Source: an uncultured Gemmatimonadota bacterium
GTDB taxonomy: Bacteria; Gemmatimonadota; Gemmatimonadetes; Gemmatimonadales; Gemmatimonadaceae
DNA length: 7,784 nucleotides
Direction: 5' to 3'
Assembly (NCBI GenBank): GCA_903894655.1
Contig: CAITQY010000611.1
Span: forward strand, 1-7,784
Each line of letters starts with the position of its first letter. The first letter of the stretch is position 1. A program made the translations under genes and the position numbers. Of this stretch, positions 1 through 5,722 are shown one piece after another. Below the pieces are notes generated by a model. It was not told where the DNA came from, ran no database searches, and was given only the letters and a program-made list of their open reading frames with translations.

Positions 1-1108
1 GCACCACATCGATACCGCCGGTGATGCGTGAGGCACCGCTTTCGACATCGAGGGCGGAGAGGGCGAACTCGACGTCGTCTGGATTCTCCAGCGTGCGCAT
101 GCGGACCGTCGCCGATCCCCGTCCATCGGCGGGCAGCACATCCCAGATCCACTGGAGGTCGGTGAAGCCGGCGTTGGTCTTGACGACAACGTCGTAGCGC
201 AGCGGCCCCGGATGATGCCAGTCGATCGTACCAACGGCCGTGCCGCTCGATGCCGGCAAACGCACATCACCGAGGCTGAGCTGCAGCGAGTCGCCCGTCC
301 AACGAATGCGACCGGACGCTTGTACGATGCGCATCGGGGGATCGGAGACGACACCGCTGAGCGTATCGATCTGCATCGAGGCCGGGCGCTTCTCGACATC
401 GACGATGACCCCGTTGTGCGCACGGACCCGGTCCAACATGACCAGCCGACGCTCGAAGAATGTGCCGGCCGGTGTGCGGACGAGATCGTGCAGGCTGTCC
501 CGCACCGCGATGACGCTGTCGCGCGCCGCGCCCACGAAGACAGGATGCGGCGCCCACGGCGCGATCGTGGCGATGCGCCCGCCGTCGACAATCAGCGAGT
601 CCACGCGGATGTCGTCGCCGAAGCCGGGCGTGGCGCTCGGGGTCGTCTTGACCGTGTCTCCGGACATGATGTAGGCGATGTTCCACGGGCCCGTTTCGTC
701 TCGCTCGAGATCGAGCCGGAGGCCCCGCACAGCGAGCCGCCGCAGGTGGATCGTCTTGTCGAGCAGGTCGCGAATGACGATCGATCCTTCCAGATGCTGC
801 GCGGTGACGACGGGCACGCCGGCGGTATCGACCAGCGACACGTTTTCGACCACGATGTGCGTGGGACTGACCGATCGCAGCACCCCGACCCGCAGGGTCC
901 CGCGCCCGCCGAACAGTCCGTTCGCGCTGGAGATCACCGTGCGGAGCAGCCATCGGCGGCCACTCTCGGTGTTCACGGCGAGAGCGTACGACAGGCCCAC
1001 GCCACCGATCACCCCGAGCATGATCCCGGCCGCCCACCAGAAGGCCCGCTGCCGCGACGACCGACCGGGCGCGGGGTCGGGAACGGCGTTCGTGTGCGGC
1101 GACGTCAT
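1..1108 (-). CDS. TamB/AsmA-like inner-membrane-anchored protein, N-terminal part (runs off left edge)
   Basis: The minus strand is open from an ATG at 1108-1106 to the window edge (369 codons, no stop), so the C-terminus is missing. The start overlaps the stop of the upstream Omp85 gene by one base (TGATG), which suggests translational coupling. Residues 1-21 are polar with arginines, and residues 22-44 form a hydrophobic anchor, so the rest should lie in the periplasm. Beyond this the chain is beta-rich with alternating hydrophobic residues, for example SPTHIVVENVSLVDTAGVPV at 81-100 and the RGLRLDLERDETGPWNI stretch near 128-144. This pattern is typical of the AsmA/TamB group, whose long beta-groove spans the periplasm. 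TamB pairs with TamA in the translocation and assembly module and is also linked to phospholipid transport. The diagnostic C-terminal TamB domain is not in view, so an AsmA-like protein remains possible; the Omp85 neighbour favours TamB. Confidence 0.78.
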   Translation of the reverse strand, partial: MTSPHTNAVPDPAPGRSSRQRAFWWAAGIMLGVIGGVGLSYALAVNTESGRRWLLRTVISSANGLFGGRGTLRVGVLRSVSPTHIVVENVSLVDTAGVPVVTAQHLEGSIVIRDLLDKTIHLRRLAVRGLRLDLERDETGPWNIAYIMSGDTVKTTPSATPGFGDDIRVDSLIVDGGRIATIAPWAPHPVFVGAARDSVIAVRDSLHDLVRTPAGTFFERRLVMLDRVRAHNGVIVDVEKRPASMQIDTLSGVVSDPPMRIVQASGRIRWTGDSLQLSLGDVRLPASSGTAVGTIDWHHPGPLRYDVVVKTNAGFTDLQWIWDVLPADGRGSATVRMRTLENPDDVEFALSALDVESGASRITGGIDVV

Positions 1109-3351
1109 CAGAACGCCTGCCCGAGGCCGAAGTGGAACGTGAGCCGAGAGAGCACGCCGCGGCTGGTGGGCGGGCGGTACGTGCTGGGACACGCGAAAAT
1201 GTCGCTCGCGCGTGGATCGCTGAGATCGCGCGGACTCGCGCAGAGGATCTCGCCGGTCGTGCCCGTGTTATCGCCCGACGTGAAGAACAGGGCGCGACCA
1301 GCCCGAGGCTCGTACGGCTGATAGCCGACATCCACGCGGAACGGGCCCAGCGGGGTCACGATGCGCAGACCGAGCCCGGGCGTCGCCCGAAGGGTCCCCC
1401 ACCGGAAGCCTTCGGCGTGCGTTTCCCAGACATTCCCGGCATCGACGAAGGCCGCGAACTGCAGCTCTTCGGCGATGAAGCGGAAGCCGCGGCGCCACTC
1501 GAGATTGGCAACGACCATCGCGGTGCCGCCGCGGGGCACGGCGCGATCGTAGCCGGCGCCGTCTTTCACGACGACCACGCGTTGCCCATTCGCACCCACG
1601 GTGTCGCGCACGCTGGCGCCCGAGACCACGTACACCAGCGGACCCAGCAGATTCTGCTGGTACCCGCGCACCGAGTTCTGTCCGCCGGCGAAGATGCGCT
1701 CCTGCTGCGGGATCAACGGCGATCCGTCGACCAATTCTGCACCAGGGGCGAATGCCCGCGACAGCTGCACCCGCGTGCCGATCACGCCACCCGCGAAACG
1801 AATGTACGTGGAGGCTTCTCCGGTGCCGCGATAGAACACGAGCGACTTGACGAGCGGCGAGAACGTGTCGCCGGCCCGCACATCGCCGCGCACGCGCCAT
1901 CCGCGCGACGGATTGACGGCGTCGTTGGTGTGATCGTGCGATGCGCTGGTGCTCACGAGGCCCACGCTGCGACCGAACAGGGAGAGTGCGAAGTCCTCCG
2001 GGCGGCATTGGCCGAAGCGCGCGCAGGACACCGCGGGATCCGTGATCGTTTTGCCGTTCTCGTACTGAAAGCCGGCGGTGCCGGCCGTGCGCGTGGAGAA
2101 CTGCCGCGAGAGTTCGATGAGCGCACCGACGCTCGTTTCCCGCAGGTACGCGAACGGCTCACCGCGCCGCTCACTGTACACCGTGAACACCGGCTGGATG
2201 GGCCACCCGAACAGACGCGTATTCGACAGGGTGGAGCCAACGTAGTAGTTCAGCTTTTCACTAAAGGGGTCGACCCGCAGTGCCCCAGAACAGAGCGCGG
2301 GCGCGAAATCGGTCGGCGCGCCGACACCGATCTTGGAGGCGCGCGCGGAGAGTTCCAACCGACGACCGACACCGAGGAAGCCACGGTCGGTGACGCGCCC
2401 CTGCATCCGGATACAGTCCAGCGTGGCCCACCCCAGCCCGACGCGCGCCGCGCGGGTTCGCGCTTCCGCGACCGCGACGCGCAGGTCCAGTACGCTGTCG
2501 CGGACGCCAGTGAGCGGCGTGAGGGTGTCGATCAGCACCAGACGAAAGGCTTCGGAGCGATACAGGTCGCGCTGCGCATCAAGGATTGCGCTGGCCCGGA
2601 ATCGATCCCCCGAGCGGATCGCGACCAGGCGCGCCAAAGCAGCCGAGTCGACCCGCGGGCTCCCGTCCTGCAGTGGCTGCACCTCGATATGCACGGACCC
2701 GATCGACAGTGCGCGGCCCGGGGCAAAGCGCAGCGTGAGCGTGACGCGTGCGGCGGCGGAATCGATCACGACTTGGCTCTGCGGGCGCGGGGCACGCGCG
2801 TACCCGGCATCCCGCAGCCGCGCGACGACCCAATCGATCGTGCTGTCGACGCGCGTGCGGTCGAAGCGCTTGTGCTCGAGGGCGCGCAGCGGCGCGTCGA
2901 AGCCGCGCGTGCCGGCCGCAGGCTCAGGAAGCCCGTGGATCTGAATGGTATCGAGGACCGCTTCGGGGCCCGCGGTGATCGCGAAGCGCAGCCGCACGCC
3001 ATCGGGCCGACGTTCGATGGTCGGCGTCACGGTGGCTTGGAACCACCCGACCTGCCGATGCATCACGGCCAGCCGCAGCGCATCGCGGCGGAGTTCGAGC
3101 GAATCGAGGCAGGGCGTGGCGCCGATGCGAAACCAGCGCGTCTTCACTCCCGGCTCGTGCGTGACGATGCTGGCGGCGAGCGTGATCGCGTCAAAGCGCG
3201 GGCTCCCGCTGAACTTCACGGAGTGCACCCGCTGCGCCTTGTCGCATCGGGCCATACGCTGCGCACTCGCCTGCAGCGGCCAGAAAGCCGCGGCGACAGC
3301 GAGCAGAGAAATCACTAACGAAAAGCTCGGGAATACTTTAGGGCGGCCCAT
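1108..3351 (-). CDS. BamA/TamA (Omp85) family outer-membrane protein
   Basis: This 747-residue protein has a Sec signal peptide (residues 1-30, ending in ASA before Q31). Three probable POTRA domains follow at about 41-128, 131-209 and 216-294, then a 16-strand-type beta barrel from about 300 to the end. The Omp85 lid-loop motif is clear: FAGGQNSVRGY at 554-564. Other family marks are AAFVDAGNVW (633-642), TPLGPFRVDVGYQP (666-679) and a final strand ending in Phe747, the usual barrel-assembly signal. Three POTRAs match TamA better than the usual five of BamA, and the next gene is TamB-like, so a TamA role is favoured: helping insert or pass proteins or lipids at the outer membrane. Eight cysteines, an even number, lie in the exported part. 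There is no good ribosome site next to the ATG. An AAGGAG lies about 30 bases upstream, but no in-frame start fits it, and the signal peptide supports the chosen start. Confidence 0.93.
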   Translation of the reverse strand: MGRPKVFPSFSLVISLLAVAAAFWPLQASAQRMARCDKAQRVHSVKFSGSPRFDAITLAASIVTHEPGVKTRWFRIGATPCLDSLELRRDALRLAVMHRQVGWFQATVTPTIERRPDGVRLRFAITAGPEAVLDTIQIHGLPEPAAGTRGFDAPLRALEHKRFDRTRVDSTIDWVVARLRDAGYARAPRPQSQVVIDSAAARVTLTLRFAPGRALSIGSVHIEVQPLQDGSPRVDSAALARLVAIRSGDRFRASAILDAQRDLYRSEAFRLVLIDTLTPLTGVRDSVLDLRVAVAEARTRAARVGLGWATLDCIRMQGRVTDRGFLGVGRRLELSARASKIGVGAPTDFAPALCSGALRVDPFSEKLNYYVGSTLSNTRLFGWPIQPVFTVYSERRGEPFAYLRETSVGALIELSRQFSTRTAGTAGFQYENGKTITDPAVSCARFGQCRPEDFALSLFGRSVGLVSTSASHDHTNDAVNPSRGWRVRGDVRAGDTFSPLVKSLVFYRGTGEASTYIRFAGGVIGTRVQLSRAFAPGAELVDGSPLIPQQERIFAGGQNSVRGYQQNLLGPLVYVVSGASVRDTVGANGQRVVVVKDGAGYDRAVPRGGTAMVVANLEWRRGFRFIAEELQFAAFVDAGNVWETHAEGFRWGTLRATPGLGLRIVTPLGPFRVDVGYQPYEPRAGRALFFTSGDNTGTTGEILCASPRDLSDPRASDIFACPSTYRPPTSRGVLSRLTFHFGLGQAF

Positions 3352-3396
3352 GCGTCTACGGAATGTAATTCGAGGCCGTCTCCTTGCCGTGCGACT

Positions 3397-3427
3397 CGCC
3401 CGGGAATGGGGAACGTGCCCGCCCGGG
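3397..3427. repeat. Paired CGCCCGGG repeats in the divergent promoter region
   Basis: CGCCCGGG occurs at 3397-3404 and again at 3420-3427, 23 bases apart. Each holds the palindrome CCCGGG, so the two copies can also pair as an imperfect hairpin, with GGGG (3408-3411) facing CCC (3418-3420) inside. It lies between two divergent genes, about 45-75 bases upstream of the Omp85 start. It could be an operator, but GC-rich DNA makes such repeats fairly likely by chance. Confidence 0.3.
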
Positions 3428-3441
3428 TGTGTACCATTTAC

Positions 3442-3479
3442 CGACTGTTCATCGACCGTTCATCACGCCGGGATAGATT
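3442..3479 (+). promoter_or_regulatory. Putative activator box (PhoB/PhoP-like 11-bp tandem repeat) and -10 element
   Basis: CGACTGTTCAT (3442-3452) is followed directly by CGACCGTTCAT (3453-3463), a tandem repeat of one helical turn with one mismatch. The core GTTCATC recurs at 3447-3453 and 3458-3464. Pho boxes are 11-bp direct repeats with a CTGTCAT (enterobacteria) or GTTCAYY-type (actinobacteria) core, so the layout and core fit. A -10-like TAGATT lies at 3474-3479, nine bases after the second core, the kind of spacing seen when the box replaces the -35 element. An alternative reading is an ordinary sigma-70 promoter, TCGACC (3452-3457), 16-base spacer, TAGATT. Either would start transcription near 3486, ahead of the gene at 3520. 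Confidence 0.4.
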
Positions 3480-3507
3480 CGTGGTGCGATTCCTTTCCGT
3501 CATCCAG

Positions 3508-3512
3508 TGGAG
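3508..3512 (+). promoter_or_regulatory. Ribosome binding site deciding the 3520 start
   Basis: TGGAG stands seven bases before the ATG at 3520. It supports this start over an in-frame ATG at 3406, which would add 38 basic, non-signal-like residues and place the tandem repeat and -10 element inside the coding region. Confidence 0.6.
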
Positions 3513-3519
3513 CGCCAGC

Positions 3520-4134
3520 ATGATCCCGATCACCGACGTTGCGGTTGGCTTTCTCATGGCGTGGCAGGCCGCCGTGTCTCCTGAGCAGACGGCCCTCACG
3601 GTTCGCCCAGACTCCTTACCCCATCCGCGTGCGGCCACCGTGATGCAGCCGGTGGGACTCACGAGGCTCCCGGCGGACACCGTGCCACGCGTGCGCCGCA
3701 AGGCGTTCGTGTACAGCGATGGATACGCCACGCGCTTGCGCGTCCACAAGATTCTCAGCTGGGGAATGCTCCCGTTGTTCGCGGCGTCCTACTTCTCGGG
3801 CGACCAACTACTCGAGAACGGGACCGACGCCCCGTCGTGGGCGCGCACCATGCACGGGCCGGCCGCCACGGGCAGCGCCATCCTGTTCGGCGCGAACACA
3901 GTAACCGGGGGGTGGAATCTCTGGGAAGGGCGCAAGGATCCCAATGGGCGCACCCGCCGCATCCTGCATAGCGTGCTCTTCACCGCCGCCAGCGGTGGGT
4001 TCGCCTACGCCGGGACGAAGCTCGCCGACGACGCCGAGGAGAACCTGAACGCGCGTCGCAACCACCGCAATGTGGCGCTCGGTTCGATGGGTGTCTCGAC
4101 GGTGAGCTGGCTGATCATGTTGATCGGCAACTGA
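3520..4134 (+). CDS. Small four-helix membrane protein with b561-like histidine pattern
   Basis: This is a 204-residue protein of unknown name. A short hydrophobic N-terminus (about 1-20) may be a signal sequence or anchor, followed by a polar, proline-rich linker to about residue 72. Four hydrophobic helices then lie at about 77-94, 113-133, 149-166 and 184-202. A single histidine sits at the start of each: H76 (RVHK), H112 (TMHGP), H150 (ILHS) and H182 (RNHR). Because helices alternate direction, H76 and H150 fall on one membrane face and H112 and H182 on the other: two possible bis-histidine heme b sites. The spacing (36, 38 and 32 residues) resembles that of cytochrome b561, where two hemes are held this way by four central helices. 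The NLWEGRKDPNGR stretch (133-144) looks like a conserved loop. It leads a plus-strand cluster with two Rieske genes, which fits electron transfer across the membrane. Heme binding is inferred, not shown. Confidence 0.82.
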   Translation: MIPITDVAVGFLMAWQAAVSPEQTALTVRPDSLPHPRAATVMQPVGLTRLPADTVPRVRRKAFVYSDGYATRLRVHKILSWGMLPLFAASYFSGDQLLENGTDAPSWARTMHGPAATGSAILFGANTVTGGWNLWEGRKDPNGRTRRILHSVLFTAASGGFAYAGTKLADDAEENLNARRNHRNVALGSMGVSTVSWLIMLIGN

Positions 4135-4158
4135 CCCTTCTTCCGCCAACGCAACCCG

Positions 4159-4689
4159 ATGCTCGAAACGCTGACCACGCTACTCCTTCCTTGGTCGGAG
4201 CTCTATGCGGATAGCGCGTGGATCCCCACCACGATTCTGGCCGTGCACGTGCTGGCGCTCTTTGCCGGCGGCGGCATCGCGATCGCGGCGGACCGTCGCG
4301 TGCTGCGGGCCACTCCGGGCACGCGCGAGGCGTACCAGGCGGCGGCGGAAGATCTGCGCGCCACGCACGCCATCGTGATCGGTTCACTCGCGATGATGGT
4401 AATGAGCGGCGTCGCCTTGGCCGCGTCCGACATCGGAACCTTCGCCGTCTCCAAAGTGTTCTGGGCAAAGATGGCCACGTTCGCGGTGCTGATTGCCAAC
4501 GGCGCCTACATGCGACGCACGGAATCGCGCGTCCTCACGGCGGCCACTGATGCCGGTGTGGTGATCGACAAGACGACGCAGTGGCCGAGTCCGCATCTGC
4601 CGTGGGCGGTACTGAAGCGATCGGCCGCGGTGAGCCTGATCGCGTGGTTCACCATGGTATTGCTGGGTGTCGTGCTCTCCGATATCTGA
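4159..4689 (+). CDS. Hypothetical four-helix integral membrane protein
   Basis: I do not recognise this 176-residue protein with confidence. It has four probable transmembrane helices at about 23-43, 70-89, 100-118 and 153-173. Histidines are few and placed at helix ends: H30 in helix 1 (LAVHVLALFAGGG), H70 at the start of helix 2 (ATHAIVIGS) and H146 shortly before helix 4. A glycine run follows H30, and FWAKM (101-105) opens helix 3. H70 and H146 should lie on the same membrane face, so a heme or metal site is possible. The topology recalls small bacterial membrane families such as DUF2214 and the CopD-like group, but this is only a resemblance. It begins 24 bases after the preceding gene and is followed 39 bases later by a Rieske gene, so it is probably in one operon with them. 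No clear ribosome site precedes the ATG. Confidence 0.85.
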   Translation: MLETLTTLLLPWSELYADSAWIPTTILAVHVLALFAGGGIAIAADRRVLRATPGTREAYQAAAEDLRATHAIVIGSLAMMVMSGVALAASDIGTFAVSKVFWAKMATFAVLIANGAYMRRTESRVLTAATDAGVVIDKTTQWPSPHLPWAVLKRSAAVSLIAWFTMVLLGVVLSDI

Positions 4690-4728
4690 TGCTACTTCCC
4701 TGTCCTTTTCGCAACGGATTTGCGTCGT

Positions 4729-5217
4729 ATGACCGACTCTGACTCGCCCTGTTCCGGCTGTTCGGGACGCCGAGAGTTCCTGCGCACGGCCCTCACGGGC
4801 GCGGCGTCGATTGCAGCGCTCTCCACCCTCGGCCCGGTCAACACGATCGCCGCGCTGGCCCCTCGTGCACCGGGCGGTGCCGTGCGCTACGCCGTGCCAG
4901 CGACCGATGGCGTGTCGATTGACAGCACCAACGAGGTGATTCTCTGTCGCTCCAACGGGGACATCTTCGCGTTCGCGCTGTCCTGCCCGCACCAGAACAC
5001 GGCGCTGAAAACGATGTCCAAGAATGCCGGCTTTCAGTGCCCGCGCCACAAGTCGAAGTACCTGCCGAATGGGACCTTCGTGAGCGGCCGCGCCACGAGG
5101 AACATGGATCGGCTGCAGATCGCGCGCGACGCCGCGCAGATCGTCGTGGACCCGGACATCGCGTTCGAGAGCGACGTCGACCCGGCGAAGTGGGCGGCGG
5201 CATTCGTCAAGGCCTGA
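4729..5217 (+). CDS. Tat-exported Rieske [2Fe-2S] protein (Ser/Tyr type)
   Basis: This 162-residue protein has a twin-arginine signal, GRREFLRTA (13-21), followed by a hydrophobic stretch to about residue 43 that may be cleaved or kept as an anchor; no lipobox is seen. The Rieske cluster motif is complete: C86-P-H88, then 15 residues, then C104-P-R-H107. The sequence after it, HKSKY, has Ser109 and Tyr111 at the positions that hydrogen-bond to the cluster in bc1 Rieske proteins and raise its potential. The extra cysteine pair that forms a disulfide in bc1 proteins is absent. The later GRATRNMDRLQI (120-131) matches the family's proline-loop region. The single-domain size and Tat signal recall the arsenite-oxidase small subunit, but no molybdenum subunit is nearby. 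An unusual CxxC (C8, C11) lies just before the twin arginines. A TTG at 4720 is an alternative start, adding three residues. It probably passes single electrons on the periplasmic side. Confidence 0.93.
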   Translation: MTDSDSPCSGCSGRREFLRTALTGAASIAALSTLGPVNTIAALAPRAPGGAVRYAVPATDGVSIDSTNEVILCRSNGDIFAFALSCPHQNTALKTMSKNAGFQCPRHKSKYLPNGTFVSGRATRNMDRLQIARDAAQIVVDPDIAFESDVDPAKWAAAFVKA

Positions 5218-5254
5218 GCCAGTCCGGCCGGGCCTCTTCCTCTCCATGATGTAA

Positions 5255-5260
5255 ACGGAG
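5255..5260 (+). promoter_or_regulatory. Ribosome binding site of the second Rieske gene
   Basis: ACGGAG lies five bases before the ATG at 5266, in the 48-base gap between the two Rieske genes. It fixes the start and shows this gene has its own ribosome entry site. Confidence 0.55.
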
Positions 5261-5265
5261 TCGTC

Positions 5266-5718
5266 ATGTCTGACTGCACGAATTGCCGGGGCGCCGGCGT
5301 GAACCGACGGGAGTTTCTGGCCACCAGTTCGGCGCTGGCGATCACCGCCGTCCTGGCCGCCTGCGGCGACGACAGCGAGGAGGGTTCCAGTATGACGGGG
5401 CCGCGCAACGTGAACGCCACCGTCACGCTGGCCAACTACGCCGCGCTTGGCACCGTCGGTGGGATCGCGGTGATCAGTGGCGCGGGCACCCCGATTGCCG
5501 TGGTTCGGGCCAGCGCGACCCAGTACCGCGCGTTTTCCTTGATCTGTCCGCATGCGGGCACCACCGTGTCGATCAGCGGCACGGGCTTCCGCTGCTCGAA
5601 CCATGGCGCCACGTTCAATGGGAGCGGCGCGTGGACCGGTGGCGAGCGAACCAACGGTCTGTTCGAATTCACGGTCGCGTCGAATACCACCGCCGGCACC
5701 ATCACGATTAGCTCCTGA
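5266..5718 (+). CDS. Tat-exported Rieske [2Fe-2S] lipoprotein (Ala/Phe type)
   Basis: This 150-residue protein begins with CTNC (C4, C7), then the twin-arginine motif NRREFLATS (13-21), a hydrophobic core and a lipobox LAAC ending at C33. It should therefore be exported folded by Tat and anchored by lipid at C33, with a short linker (GDDSEEGSS) before the domain. The cluster motif is C94-P-H96, 13 residues, then C110-S-N-H113, a little shorter than the 15 or more usually seen. After H113 the residues are Ala115 and Phe117, where high-potential Rieske proteins carry Ser and Tyr. A lower potential than that of the neighbouring Rieske protein is therefore expected. There is no disulfide cysteine pair. 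The gene follows the first Rieske gene by 48 bases. Its redox partner is unknown; the membrane proteins upstream are the obvious candidates. Confidence 0.92.
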   Translation: MSDCTNCRGAGVNRREFLATSSALAITAVLAACGDDSEEGSSMTGPRNVNATVTLANYAALGTVGGIAVISGAGTPIAVVRASATQYRAFSLICPHAGTTVSISGTGFRCSNHGATFNGSGAWTGGERTNGLFEFTVASNTTAGTITISS

Positions 5719-5722
5719 CGTC

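Noticed and set aside
212..1321. 369-codon plus-strand frame opposite the TamB-like gene
   Set aside because: Low-complexity Arg/Asp/His-rich translation without a recognisable domain; it crosses the Omp85/TamB junction, and the minus-strand reading has a good anchor and beta-rich pattern.
1132..3318. Long open frame (728 codons) on the plus strand opposite the Omp85 gene
   Set aside because: Its translation is rich in Arg, Ala and Gly with no domain, signal or motif, while the minus strand encodes a clear Omp85 protein. Long antisense frames are expected in GC-rich coding DNA.
3406..3519. Upstream in-frame start (ATG at 3406) for the four-helix protein
   Set aside because: It would add 38 basic residues with no signal character and overlap the promoter-like repeat; the ATG at 3520 has a ribosome site and a hydrophobic N-terminus.
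5223..5233. Short GGCC-rich inverted repeat between the two Rieske genes as a terminator
   Set aside because: The stem is very short and no T-run follows; the spacing to the next ribosome site suggests continued transcription.
4729..5718. Complete bc1-type or arsenite-oxidase operon
   Set aside because: The Rieske proteins lack the disulfide cysteines of bc1, and neither cytochrome b/c1 nor a molybdenum subunit is in the window.
5552..5722. Upstream in-frame extension of the M20 peptidase into the second Rieske gene
   Set aside because: The extension reads the Rieske gene in another frame, and the signal peptide begins at the ATG at 5723.
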